Assembly (NCBI GenBank): GCA_930990515.1
Contig: CAKNPS010000001.1
Location: 39,280 to 103,279, forward strand
DNA: 64,000 nucleotides
Source: an uncultured Clostridia bacterium
GTDB taxonomy: Bacteria; Bacillota; Clostridia; Christensenellales; UBA1242
Direction of reading: 5' to 3'
Under the pieces are notes generated by a model. The model was not told where the DNA came from. It searched no databases and worked only from the letters and a program-made list of their open reading frames with translations. The position numbers were made by a program, and so were the translations under genes. Of the stretch, positions 49,030 to 58,890 are shown piece after piece. The number at the start of each line of letters is the position of its first letter. The first letter of the stretch is position 1.

Positions 49030-49384
49030 ATGAGAAAGTTTTTTTTCACATTATTTTCTATTTTGTTAATTGCACTAGCATCAATTGGTGGTGGTTTATT
49101 ATTGTCTATTTCTAGTAATAATTACTCTGGAAATTTAGGCTCACAAATAGATGATTCTTCAACTAATAATAAGCATGATGAAGTTTCTGATTTAGATAGT
49201 TGCACAGTTACTTATGATGCAAATGGTGGAGTAGGTGGAACCACACAAAGTGTGACAGTAAGTAATTCATCAAACATTATCTTTTCCAAAGGTATCAAAA
49301 GAAGGATATAATTTTGCAGGTTGGAAATTGTCATATTCTATATTAGACGAAGAAGGATATACTCAACAACTCACTGATTGGTGA
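49030..49384 (+). pseudogene. Frameshifted, truncated surface protein with InlB B-repeat-like motif
   Basis: Signal peptide MRKFFFTLFSILLIALASIGGG then CTVTYDANGGVGGTTQSVTVSNSS; continuation VSKEGYNFAGWKLSYSILDEEGYTQQLTDW* is in a different frame after ~49290. Confidence 0.75.
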
Positions 49385-49437
49385 CACTTTCTAGATTCTA
49401 ACAAGGTTTGGTTTAGATATCAGCATTAAGTAATTAT
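49379..49437. repeat. Diverged solo copy of the spoIIIAC-AD 96-bp repeat
   Basis: TGGTGACACTTTCTAGATTCTAACAAGGTTTGGTTTAGATATCAGCATTAAGTAATT aligns with TGGTGACGTTGTCACTTTCTTGATTCTAGCAAACTTGGTTTAGAAAATGGCTAAGTAAATT. Confidence 0.8.
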
Positions 49438-49585
49438 CAGATATTATAAAAAAATCATATATCAATGTTTTAGATTTTAATAATTTACAAATAATTTTAG
49501 ATAAAAGCAAATTAGTATTTTTATACTAATTGTTTTTATTTAGTTGAAAAATAAAGAAAGAATATTGTATAATTTCGTTAGGAGT

Positions 49586-51400
49586 ATGACTTTGAACAAT
49601 AATTTAGACTACATCAGAAATTTTTGTATTATTGCACATATTGACCATGGGAAAAGCACTTTGGCGGACAGACTTATTGAACTTACCGGCACAGTTTCTA
49701 AACGCGAAATGCAAGACCAAATCTTAGACAGTATGGAACTTGAAAGAGAAAAGGGAATTACCATTAAACTTGCTCCAACACGACTTGTTTATGAATATAA
49801 AGGTGAAGAATATATTTTAAATCTTATCGACACACCGGGACATGTGGACTTTACTTATGAAGTTTCTCGTTCTCTTGCTGCTTGCGAAGGGGCAATTTTG
49901 ATTGTCGATGCGTCACAAGGGGTGGAAGCACAAACCCTTGCAAACACATATCTTGCTTTAGACAATAATTTGGAGATTGTTCCAGTTATAAATAAAATCG
50001 ATTTACCTTCTGCAAGAGTGGAAGAAGTAAAAAAAGAGATTGAAGAAGTGATTGGGCTTGATGCTGAAGATTGTCCTTGTATTTCTGCTAAGGAAGGCTT
50101 AAATGTGGAAGACGTTTTAAAGGCAATCATAGAAAAAATTCCAGCACCAAAGGGGGACAAAAATGGCAAACTTAAGTGCCTTATTTTTGACAGTCACTAC
50201 GACAATTTTAAGGGAGCAATTTGCCTTATTCGTGTTTTTGACGGTAAAGTTAAAAAGGGCGACAAAATTTTAATGATGCAAACAAATAAAATTTTTGAAG
50301 TGACAGAAGTGGGAATTTTCGTGCCAACAACAAAAGAAGTGGACATATTAAAAGCAGGAGATGTTGGCTATCTTGCAGGTTCAATTAAAACAATCCAAGA
50401 TGTCAAAGTTGGCGACACGATAACTTCTGCAGAAGACCCAGTTGAAAATGTCTTGCCAGGTTACAAAGAAGTTCAACCTGTTGTTTTTTGTGGTATCTTC
50501 CCAGTTGACGGAGCAAAATATGGAGAACTTAAAGACGCACTTGACAAACTAAGACTGAACGATGCCAGTCTTCAGTTTACACCTGAAAATTCCACCGCTC
50601 TTGGCTATGGTTTCCGTTGTGGCTTTCTGGGACTTTTGCATCTTGAAATTATCACTGAAAGATTGGAAAGAGAATTTAATCTTGACATCATCACAACAGC
50701 ACCAAGTGTGAGTTACCACGTGTATAAAACAAGCGGAGATATGCTAGAAATTTCCAATCCTTCCAATCTTCCGCCACAAGTGGAAATTGAAAAGATTGAA
50801 GAGCCAATGGTCAAGGTCAATGTTTTCACACCACCTGAATATGTCGGTTCAATTATGGACTTATGCCAAGACAAACGCGGAGTTTACAAAAATATGACAT
50901 ATTTAGATAAGCGTAGAGTGGAACTAAATTATGACTTACCGCTCGGCGAAATTATCTATGACTTTTTTGACAGTTTAAAATCAAGAACACATGGTTACGC
51001 AAGTTTTGACTATGAACCAAATGGCTATGCAGTTTCCGATTTGGTGAGAGTGGACATTCTTTTGAATGGTGAAAAATGTGATGCTTTATCGCTTATTGTT
51101 CATAAAGACAAGGCATATTCTCGTGGGAGAGAACTTGCGGAAAGACTTAAGAAAATCATTCCGCGTCAACTTTTTGAAGTGCCAATTCAAGCTTGTATTG
51201 GAAATAAAATTATTGCTCGCGAAACAATTTCTGCTCTTCGAAAAGATGTGCTTGCAAAGTGTTATGGCGGAGATATAACAAGAAAAAGAAAACTTCTTGA
51301 AAAACAAAAAGAAGGAAAGAAAAGAATGAGAAAAATTGGTTCTGTGGAAATTCCGTCAGAAGCGTTTATGAGTATTTTGAAATTAAATGATGAAGAATAA
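49586..51400 (+). CDS. lepA: Elongation factor 4 (LepA)
   Basis: [56 protein letters not shown] before ATG at 49586. Confidence 0.97.
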   Translation: MTLNNNLDYIRNFCIIAHIDHGKSTLADRLIELTGTVSKREMQDQILDSMELEREKGITIKLAPTRLVYEYKGEEYILNLIDTPGHVDFTYEVSRSLAACEGAILIVDASQGVEAQTLANTYLALDNNLEIVPVINKIDLPSARVEEVKKEIEEVIGLDAEDCPCISAKEGLNVEDVLKAIIEKIPAPKGDKNGKLKCLIFDSHYDNFKGAICLIRVFDGKVKKGDKILMMQTNKIFEVTEVGIFVPTTKEVDILKAGDVGYLAGSIKTIQDVKVGDTITSAEDPVENVLPGYKEVQPVVFCGIFPVDGAKYGELKDALDKLRLNDASLQFTPENSTALGYGFRCGFLGLLHLEIITERLEREFNLDIITTAPSVSYHVYKTSGDMLEISNPSNLPPQVEIEKIEEPMVKVNVFTPPEYVGSIMDLCQDKRGVYKNMTYLDKRRVELNYDLPLGEIIYDFFDSLKSRTHGYASFDYEPNGYAVSDLVRVDILLNGEKCDALSLIVHKDKAYSRGRELAERLKKIIPRQLFEVPIQACIGNKIIARETISALRKDVLAKCYGGDITRKRKLLEKQKEGKKRMRKIGSVEIPSEAFMSILKLNDEE

Positions 51401-52490
51401 AGAGATTTCAATTTATATTCACATACCTTTTTGTGAAAGAAAGTGCGACTATTGTGCTTTCGTCTCTTTTTGTGCTTCTAAAAATGTTCAAGATGAATAT
51501 GTTAATTTTTTAGTGAAAGAAATAGAAGATTTCAAAACAGATGCAGTTGTGAAAACAATATATTTTGGTGGCGGAACTCCATCGGTTTTAAGTGAAGAAA
51601 ACTTACAAAAGATTTTTGATGCGTTGAACCGAAACTACAAGTTTAAAAAGAATGTTGAAATCACAATCGAAGTCAATCCAAATTCTCTTTCGGAAGAAAA
51701 ACTTAAGTTCTATAAAGGTTTAGGAATAAATAGGCTTAGCATTGGCGTTCAGAGTTTGAATGATGAAACTTTGAAAAAAATTGGGCGACTGCATAATAAA
51801 GAAATGGCGATTAACCTAGTTAAAAAGGCAAGTTTATATTTTGACAATATTTCTGCAGATTTAATTTTAGGATTGGAAAATGAAAAAGATGTTTATAAAT
51901 ATGCTGAAATTTTGATTGATTTAGGAGTAAAACATATTTCAGCATATATGCTTGAAGTTCATAAAAATACACCAATTTTCGATAAAGTGAAAAATAAAAC
52001 TTTTCTTCCACTTGATGATGAAGAAGTTGCAAATGAATATAAAAAACTTGTCGAGTTTTTGAAAAGTAAAGACTTTAATCAATATGAAATAAGTAACTTT
52101 GCTTTGAAAGGGTATGAAAGTAAACATAACTTAAATTATTGGACTTTTGGCGATTATATTGGTTTTGGAGTTTCTGCTCATTCATATATTTCAGGAAAAA
52201 GGTTTGCAAATGCTGATAATCTAAAAGACTATTATAAAAAAATTGTAATTCAAGACGAAAATAACTTTCAAACGGAAATTGAAGAAAGGCTGTTTTTAGG
52301 ACTTCGGTGTGAAAGTGGGGTAGATTTAAAAATACTTAAAAAACTTGGCTACGATATAACAAAAAATGAAAATTATGAAAAATTTAAGAAAGAAAATATA
52401 ATATTTGAAAAAAATGACAAAATTTTTTTAAATAAAGAAAATTATCTTGTGAGTGACTATATAATTTCGCATCTTCTTCCAGATGATTGA
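51387..52490 (+). CDS. hemW: Radical SAM HemW-like protein
   Basis: [56 protein letters not shown]. Confidence 0.93.
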   Translation: MMKNKEISIYIHIPFCERKCDYCAFVSFCASKNVQDEYVNFLVKEIEDFKTDAVVKTIYFGGGTPSVLSEENLQKIFDALNRNYKFKKNVEITIEVNPNSLSEEKLKFYKGLGINRLSIGVQSLNDETLKKIGRLHNKEMAINLVKKASLYFDNISADLILGLENEKDVYKYAEILIDLGVKHISAYMLEVHKNTPIFDKVKNKTFLPLDDEEVANEYKKLVEFLKSKDFNQYEISNFALKGYESKHNLNYWTFGDYIGFGVSAHSYISGKRFANADNLKDYYKKIVIQDENNFQTEIEERLFLGLRCESGVDLKILKKLGYDITKNENYEKFKKENIIFEKNDKIFLNKENYLVSDYIISHLLPDD

Positions 52491-52608
52491 AATTTTAGGG
52501 AACGAAAGATAATTTTAAATAAAATTTTATAAAAACAGTTGATTTTAATAAAAATATTTGCTATAATACAAAATGTAAAGCAAAATAACTTTACAAAATA
52601 GGTGATAA

Positions 52609-52938
52609 ATGGCAAAAATTGAACTTTCAGATTTTATACGATATGGCGAACTTTTTGAAATTTATGGCAAGCTTTTAAGTCAAGATAGACAAAGTGTTAT
52701 GAAATTATATTTTGATTTCAATATGACACTTGCTGAAATTTCCAAAGAAAAACAAATTTCAAGACAAGCAGTTCTGGATAGCATTTCAAAATCGTGCCAA
52801 AAACTTGATGAATATGAAAAAACTTTGCACCTATTGAATAAAAAACGAGAATTTAAAGAAAAATTGTCTAACATAAAAAATCAAAAGACAATTAAAGAAA
52901 TAAAACAAAAAGTCGATGAAATTTTAGGAGATATTTAA
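52609..52938 (+). CDS. ylxM: YlxM family HTH protein (UPF0122)
   Basis: YGKLLSQDRQSVMKLYFDFNMTLAEISKEKQISRQAVLDSI; directly upstream of ffh. Confidence 0.93.
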   Translation: MAKIELSDFIRYGELFEIYGKLLSQDRQSVMKLYFDFNMTLAEISKEKQISRQAVLDSISKSCQKLDEYEKTLHLLNKKREFKEKLSNIKNQKTIKEIKQKVDEILGDI

Positions 52939-54257
52939 TGGCTTTATTTTCAAATTTATCTGAAAGACTAAACCACATTTTCTCAAAACTTACAAAACGC
53001 GGAAAACTTACTGAACTTGAAATTAAGGAAGCAATGCGTGAAGTTAGAATTGCACTCTTAGAAGCCGATGTCAACTATATGGTGGCAAAGCAGTTCATTA
53101 ATAATGTTTCTGAGAAAGCATTAGGCGAAGAAGTTATGAAAAGTTTGACGCCTGGACAAATGGTAATTAAAATTGTTAAAGACGAACTTACCGCTCTTAT
53201 GTCAAGTACTGACCAAAAACTTAATCTCTCTCACAATCCAACAATCATTATGATGTGCGGGCTTCAAGGTGCTGGTAAGACCACAATGTGCGGTAAACTT
53301 GGGGCATACTTAAAGAAAAGTGGAAAAAAAACACTGCTCGTTGCTTGTGACATCTATAGGCCAGCAGCAATCAACCAACTTCAAGTTGTTGGGAAACAAG
53401 CAAATTGCGAAGTTTTTGAACGCGGAACTCAAAATCCTGTCAAAACGGCAAAACAAGCGATTGACCACGCAAAAAAGCAAGGCTTCGATGTTGTTATTAT
53501 CGACACCGCAGGGCGACTTCATATCAATGAAGAACTTATGAATGAACTTAAAGACATTAAGAAAGAAGTCAAACCACAAGAAATCCTTCTTGTTGTTGAT
53601 GCCATGACTGGACAAGATGCTGTGACAATCAGCGAAAGTTTCAATAAAGATTTGGACATTACTGGTGTTATCTTAACAAAACTTGATGGCGACACTCGTG
53701 GCGGTGCTGCACTTTCCATCAAAGCAATAACAGGAAAACCAATCAAATTTTCTGGTATTGGCGAGAAGATAGGCGATATTGAACCTTTCTATCCAGACCG
53801 AATTGCTGGGCGAATATTAGGAATGGGAGATGTCCTTTCCTTAATTGAAAAGGCTCAAGAAGCAGTCACTGAAGAAGAAGCAAAAAAACTTGAAGAAAAA
53901 TTCCGTGAAAATTCCTTCACTTTTGAAGACTATCTTGTTCAAATGGAAAACTTGAAAAAGATGGGTGGAATTAACGATATTTTGAAGATGATTCCAGGAG
54001 CATCAAGCAAACTTAAAGGAGTTGTTATTGATGAAAAACAACTTGCTGTGAACAAAGCAATCATTCAAAGTATGACCAAAGAAGAACGCCAAAATCCAGA
54101 AATAATCAAGGCAAGTAGGCGTAAAAGAATTGCTGACGGGAGCGGAACAAGCATACAACAAGTCAATCAACTTTTGAAGCAATTTGAGCAATCAAAAGAA
54201 ATGATGCGACAACTTAAGAACAACAAACGTGGTATGCGTGGAATGTTTGGCAGATAA
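52938..54257 (+). CDS. ffh: Signal recognition particle protein Ffh
   Basis: MMCGLQGAGKTTMCGKLGAYLKK, DTAGRLHINEELM, Met-rich M domain GMRGMFGR. Confidence 0.98.
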   Translation: MALFSNLSERLNHIFSKLTKRGKLTELEIKEAMREVRIALLEADVNYMVAKQFINNVSEKALGEEVMKSLTPGQMVIKIVKDELTALMSSTDQKLNLSHNPTIIMMCGLQGAGKTTMCGKLGAYLKKSGKKTLLVACDIYRPAAINQLQVVGKQANCEVFERGTQNPVKTAKQAIDHAKKQGFDVVIIDTAGRLHINEELMNELKDIKKEVKPQEILLVVDAMTGQDAVTISESFNKDLDITGVILTKLDGDTRGGAALSIKAITGKPIKFSGIGEKIGDIEPFYPDRIAGRILGMGDVLSLIEKAQEAVTEEEAKKLEEKFRENSFTFEDYLVQMENLKKMGGINDILKMIPGASSKLKGVVIDEKQLAVNKAIIQSMTKEERQNPEIIKASRRKRIADGSGTSIQQVNQLLKQFEQSKEMMRQLKNNKRGMRGMFGR

Positions 54258-54423
54258 TCGGCAAAATTAAATGTGAAAGTGTTATTTAGGCATAATTTTA
54301 AAATGTTAACTTTTATTTATACAACATTCACATTTAAAACTATCACAATTAATACTATAATGGTATATCCTAACGAAAGTTAGTTTATATAACAAAAGAA
54401 TTTAAATAAAAGGAGAAAAGAAA

Positions 54424-54681
54424 ATGGCTGTTAAAATTAGACTTACAAGAATGGGAGATAAGAAATCACCTTTCTACCGTGTTGTTGTTGCTGATTCAAA
54501 GAGCCCAAGAGATGGTAAATTCATCGATATTCTTGGAACATACAATCCTTTGACAAATCCAGCAGAAATCAAAATTGACAACGAAAAAGCAACAAAATGG
54601 CTTAAAAATGGTGCTACTCCAACTGAAACTGCTAAATCTATTTTAGTAAAAAGCGGTGCTATTAATTCAGAAAACAAATAA
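54424..54681 (+). CDS. rpsP: 30S ribosomal protein S16
   Basis: [40 protein letters not shown]. Confidence 0.98.
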   Translation: MAVKIRLTRMGDKKSPFYRVVVADSKSPRDGKFIDILGTYNPLTNPAEIKIDNEKATKWLKNGATPTETAKSILVKSGAINSENK

Positions 54682-54727
54682 GAGTAGCAATTAGTTTAAC
54701 GAAGGGAAAACCTTAAAGGAGAAATAG

Positions 54728-54958
54728 ATGCAACAATTACTTGAATTATTAGTAAAAACACTTGTAAAAAATGAAAATGAAGTGGAAGTAACAAAAGAAG
54801 AAGACGATAAAACAATCACTTTTTTTGTTAAAGTTGCAAGCGAAGATATCGGCAAAGTTATTGGTAAAAACGGCAAAATGGCAAGTTCAATAAGAACCAT
54901 AATCAAATCAATCGGTGCAAAAGAACATAAAAAAATCTTTGTAAAGTTTGGTGATTAA
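54728..54958 (+). CDS. khpA: KH-domain RNA-binding protein KhpA
   Basis: KH GKVIGKNGKMASSIRTIIKS; between rpsP and rimM. Confidence 0.93.
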   Translation: MQQLLELLVKTLVKNENEVEVTKEEDDKTITFFVKVASEDIGKVIGKNGKMASSIRTIIKSIGAKEHKKIFVKFGD

Positions 54959-55461
54959 TGGAATTACTTTGCGTAGGAAAAATTGTTAAACCGCAGGGCA
55001 TTAAAGGGGAAGTGAAAATATATCCTCTTGTCAATATCCCTGCGATTTTTAATGGAAAATATGAATTTTTCATAAATAAAAAGCCTGTTAAAACAAAAAA
55101 CTGCAAATATAGGCTTGGTTTTGCTTATGCCACTTTTGACATCATTCCAGACAGAAACACCGCGGAAAAGTTTAGAAATAGCCTTGTTTATATCAATAAA
55201 GAAGATTTCTATAAAATTCCATCAAATCAATTTTTAATTGACGATCTTGTTGGGCAAACTTTATATGACGATAATGGTGAGTTTGTCGGACAAATTATGG
55301 GTATTGAAAACTTTGGATATGATGATGTCGTTATTGTGAAAGAAGGCGAAAGGCTTTATCAACTTCCATTTGTGAAAGAAATCTTTAAGTCAAAAGACAA
55401 AACTTCCATTTATGTTGTGAGAAAGGAGTATGAGGGGGCAAAGACAGATTATGAAGATTGA
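54958..55461 (+). CDS. rimM: Ribosome maturation factor RimM
   Basis: [23 protein letters not shown]; between khpA and trmD. Confidence 0.93.
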   Translation: MELLCVGKIVKPQGIKGEVKIYPLVNIPAIFNGKYEFFINKKPVKTKNCKYRLGFAYATFDIIPDRNTAEKFRNSLVYINKEDFYKIPSNQFLIDDLVGQTLYDDNGEFVGQIMGIENFGYDDVVIVKEGERLYQLPFVKEIFKSKDKTSIYVVRKEYEGAKTDYED

Positions 55462-56110
55462 TATTTTAACTTTGTTTCCTGAAATGTTCTCTCCACTTAA
55501 TTCCAGCATTTTAAAAAGAGCAACGGATAGTGGAATTTTGGAATTTAATATTGTGAATATTCGTGACTTTTCATTGGATAAGCATAAGAAATGTGATGAT
55601 TATCCTTTTGGTGGCGGGGCAGGAATGCTTATGAGTGTGCAACCTTTATACGATGCCATTAAAAGCGTTAAGACGGAAAATTCTAAAATCATTTTTCCAT
55701 CGCCACGCGGAAAAGTTTTTAATCAAAAAATTGCTAAAGGTTTGTCACAATTTGACCACTTAATTTTTGTTTGCGGACACTATGAAGGTGTTGATGAGAG
55801 AATTTTTGAACTTTTTGACATTGAAGAAATATCAATTGGAGATTATGTCTTGACAGGTGGGGAGTTACCATCAATGGTGATTATTGACACTCTTTCAAGA
55901 TTTATCAATGGAGTTATAAGCAGTGAAAGTTTGGAGAACGAAAGTTTCTCAAATGGGTTATTGGAATACCCTCAATATACAAGACCTGCAGAATTTATGG
56001 GTTTAAAAGTTCCAGAAGTTTTGCTTTCTGGAAATCATCAAGAAGTTGATAAGTGGCGAAAAGAAGAAAGTTTAAAAGTGACAAGGAAAAATCGTCAAGA
56101 TTTATTATAA
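55451..56110 (+). CDS. trmD: tRNA (guanine37-N1)-methyltransferase
   Basis: [48 protein letters not shown]. Confidence 0.96.
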   Translation: MKIDILTLFPEMFSPLNSSILKRATDSGILEFNIVNIRDFSLDKHKKCDDYPFGGGAGMLMSVQPLYDAIKSVKTENSKIIFPSPRGKVFNQKIAKGLSQFDHLIFVCGHYEGVDERIFELFDIEEISIGDYVLTGGELPSMVIIDTLSRFINGVISSESLENESFSNGLLEYPQYTRPAEFMGLKVPEVLLSGNHQEVDKWRKEESLKVTRKNRQDLL

Positions 56111-56153
56111 TACACAACATATTGTGTAGTATGCTAGCATAATACAACAATAA
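56108..56153. repeat. Dispersed palindrome copy D
   Basis: AATACACAACATATTGTGTAGTATGCTAGCATAATACAACAAT. Confidence 0.75.
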
Positions 56154-56230
56154 ATTGATAAAATTTCATTTTTAAATTCTTTAAGAAAGAAAAAAGTTTT
56201 CAAAAGTAAAAGGAAAAGATAAGGAAGAGT

Positions 56231-57040
56231 ATGAAAATAAATTGGTTTCCTGGCCATATGCATAAAGCATTAAAAGATATTGAAAATCAACTAAAGAAAG
56301 TTGATGTGATTATCTATGTCCTTGATGCCAGAATTCCGCTTTCTTCACTTAATCCAACTTTATCAAAAATTGCTGAAAATAAACCTATATTGTTTTTAAT
56401 TAATAAAATCGACCTTGCTGATGAAAAGAGAGTCAAAGAACTTCTCAAAAACTTTGTGGGAGAAGGGAAAGATTATCTTCTTTTTAATTCCACTTCTTTT
56501 AAAAGTGATTTGGTGCTTAACAAGGTTAAAAATTTAGCAAAGAACAAAATTGAAAAGTATAGGCAAAAAGGTGTTAAAGCGACAATTCGTGTTATGGTTG
56601 TTGGTGTGCCAAACAGCGGGAAAAGTTCTCTTGTCAATAACTTGTGTAAAAAGGCAAAAACTGTGACTGGAAATAGAGCAGGTGTGACAAAAAGTGGGCA
56701 ATGGCTCAATGTTGGAGATGGTATTGAAATTTATGATACGCCGGGAACATTATATCCAAACATTGAAAATCAGGAAATCGCTAAAAAACTTGCCTATGTT
56801 GGCAGTGTTCGCGATGAAGTTTTGGAATTTGTATCTTTAGCAGAAGAATTGTTTAAATTATTAAAAGAAAAATATCCAACTTTAATGGAAAAGAGATATC
56901 CTAACTGCGAAAACGTGGAAGATATTGCAAAACTTAGAAAATATGTCACAGCAGGTGGCGAAGTTGACATTGAAAGAGCAAGTTACACCTTTGTTGATGA
57001 CTTTAGAAAAACAAGAATAGGAAAAATCACATTAGACTAA
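56231..57040 (+). CDS. rbgA: Ribosome biogenesis GTPase RbgA/YlqF
   Basis: Circularly permuted GTPase: NKIDL (G4) precedes GVPNSGKSSLVN (G1); NWFPGHMHKALKDIE. Confidence 0.95.
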   Translation: MKINWFPGHMHKALKDIENQLKKVDVIIYVLDARIPLSSLNPTLSKIAENKPILFLINKIDLADEKRVKELLKNFVGEGKDYLLFNSTSFKSDLVLNKVKNLAKNKIEKYRQKGVKATIRVMVVGVPNSGKSSLVNNLCKKAKTVTGNRAGVTKSGQWLNVGDGIEIYDTPGTLYPNIENQEIAKKLAYVGSVRDEVLEFVSLAEELFKLLKEKYPTLMEKRYPNCENVEDIAKLRKYVTAGGEVDIERASYTFVDDFRKTRIGKITLD

Positions 57041-57140
57041 GGGAGACTATGTCTCGCTTTTTTATTGTTTATGAATTTTTACTTAATACAAACTAATCAC
57101 ATTGAATTAATTTATAAAAATATTTTTTCAAGGGTAAATT

Positions 57141-57494
57141 ATGGAAAACAAAAAGAAAAACAAGATTGAAGGGAATGTCGGCGAAGTTATGAGTGCTGAG
57201 TTTCTTAAAAAGAAAGGGTATAAAATTATAACCACAAATTTTAAAACAAAGTTTGGCGAGATTGACATTATTGCCAAAGATAAAAACACTTTTGTTTTTG
57301 TTGAAGTTAAAAGACGTGAAACTTTAAAGTTTGGTCGACCTATTGAAGCAATTAATTATAAAAAAGAGCAAACAATCAAAAAAGTGGCGGAATATTACCT
57401 AAACAAAACTAAAAATTTTGATAAAGATGTCCGCTTTGATGTTATTGAAATTGTGGGAAATGAAATAACTCATATTGAAAATGCTTTTATGTAA
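57141..57494 (+). CDS. YraN family (UPF0102) endonuclease-like protein
   Basis: GEVMSAEFLKKKGYKIITTNFKTKFGEIDIIAKDKNTFVFVEVKRR. Confidence 0.93.
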   Translation: MENKKKNKIEGNVGEVMSAEFLKKKGYKIITTNFKTKFGEIDIIAKDKNTFVFVEVKRRETLKFGRPIEAINYKKEQTIKKVAEYYLNKTKNFDKDVRFDVIEIVGNEITHIENAFM

Positions 57495-57589
57495 TTTGGT
57501 CAAATTTGTAATGTTTATTTAAACAATTTTTTAATTTGCCTAATTTACTTAATTTATTTCAACTTTTTTCAAAAAGTTTGCTAAAACAC

Positions 57590-57619
57590 TTGAATTTTAT
57601 ATTTGCTATATGCTATAAT
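57590..57619 (+). promoter_or_regulatory. Promoter of rplS
   Basis: TTGAAT-18 nt-TATAAT. Confidence 0.7.
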
Positions 57620-57625
57620 CAAAAA

Positions 57626-57693
57626 GACTTCTGATGTTCCGCTGATATTTTATATTTATATATTTATGAGCATTATGTCGAAAATCTGAAAAA
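57626..57693 (+). promoter_or_regulatory. Candidate L19 autoregulatory leader
   Basis: GACTTCTGATGTTCCGCT...AGCATTATGTCGAAAATCTGAAAAAAGG directly upstream of rplS; resembles Firmicutes L19 leaders from memory, not searched. Confidence 0.5.
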
Positions 57694-57705
57694 AGGAGAT
57701 AAGTC

Positions 57706-58056
57706 ATGGCTAATATAATCGACCAAATTGAAAGAGAAAATATGAAAGAATCTGTTCCTGCTTTCTCAATCGGTGACACAGTTAAAGTTAATGTCAAGAT
57801 TAAAGAAGGTGACAAGGAAAGAATTCAAGCCTTTGAAGGTGTGGTTATTGCTAGAAAAAATGGTGGCGTTAGAGAAACTTTCACTGTAAGAAAAATTTCT
57901 TATGGTGTTGGTGTTGAAAAAACATATCCAATTCATTCACCAAAAATTGCCAGCATTGAAGTTATTAGAAAGGGTAAACCAAGAAGAGCAAAACTTTACT
58001 ATGTTAGAGACCTTACAGGCAAGGCTGCAAAAGTTAAGTCAGCAGATAACAAATAA
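57706..58056 (+). CDS. rplS: 50S ribosomal protein L19
   Basis: [64 protein letters not shown]. Confidence 0.98.
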   Translation: MANIIDQIERENMKESVPAFSIGDTVKVNVKIKEGDKERIQAFEGVVIARKNGGVRETFTVRKISYGVGVEKTYPIHSPKIASIEVIRKGKPRRAKLYYVRDLTGKAAKVKSADNK

Positions 58057-58063
58057 GAAACTG

Positions 58064-58086
58064 AAAGTGGAATTTCCACTTTTTTT
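58064..58086 (+). terminator. Intrinsic terminator after rplS
   Basis: AAAGTGGAATTTCCACTTT + T tract. Confidence 0.8.
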
Positions 58087-58097
58087 CTTTTAAGACA

Positions 58098-58132
58098 ATA
58101 AAAAAGCCATAGCAAATTCTATGGCTTTTATT
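58098..58132 (-). terminator. Intrinsic terminator of the AlkD-like gene (bidirectional)
   Basis: AATAAAAAAGCCATAG-caaatt-CTATGGCTTTTATT. Confidence 0.75.
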
Positions 58133-58203
58133 TTTTATATTATTTTTACAATTTTTAACTCAAATGTTATATTAAATAACCAAATTTTAGTTAAATTGTT
58201 TAA

Positions 58204-58878
58204 TTAAATTTTTAACTGTTTTAATTCTTCTTTTTGTTCTTTTGTAAGACGGAAACTATCGTGGCATTTTGAAATTGCTTTGTTTCGTATAAATTTATTG
58301 TTAAATTTTAAAAGTGCATTTTTACCATTTTCATAATCTTTTGAAATAAGGGTGCAAAGAAGCCAGGCGATTGCCATTTGAACATAATAGTTTTCATCAG
58401 TGATTTTTGTAAGATTAGAAATGATTTCGTTTTGCTTGTCGGAAATGAGAAAATAGTCCATAAGCCCAATAATTCCAACACGCTTTTTAAAAGAAGAAGG
58501 CGAAGATAACTGCTCTATAAAAAATTTATAGCCGTTTTCTGTTTTTAGTCTTTTTAAACTTGAAACAATCATATCACAAGTTGCCCAATTATCAATGTAA
58601 TCAATAAACTTAGAAAACTCGCTAATAATTTCGGTGTCCTTTAATTTTAAATTACTTAAAACCATTCCACGAATTAAAATTTCTTCATGAGAGTTAGGTT
58701 TAATTTCTTCAAGCGGACAATTTTCTTTTGCAAGATATTTTGCAAATTTTCTTAAAACATCAGTTCTAATTCCATAGATTTTATATTTTGTTATTACAAG
58801 TTTTTTGTGAAATTCAGCGAGTTTTTCTTCGCTATTTTCCTTTAAAAAATTTTCAATTTTTTTTGCAAAATTTGTCAT
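58204..58878 (-). CDS. DNA alkylation repair (AlkD-like HEAT) protein
   Basis: YGIRTDVLRKFAKYLAKE, IDNWATCDMIVSSL, YYVQMAIAWLLC, NKAISKCHDSFR. Confidence 0.9.
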   Translation of the reverse strand: MTNFAKKIENFLKENSEEKLAEFHKKLVITKYKIYGIRTDVLRKFAKYLAKENCPLEEIKPNSHEEILIRGMVLSNLKLKDTEIISEFSKFIDYIDNWATCDMIVSSLKRLKTENGYKFFIEQLSSPSSFKKRVGIIGLMDYFLISDKQNEIISNLTKITDENYYVQMAIAWLLCTLISKDYENGKNALLKFNNKFIRNKAISKCHDSFRLTKEQKEELKQLKI

Positions 58879-58890
58879 ATTTTTTTCCTT

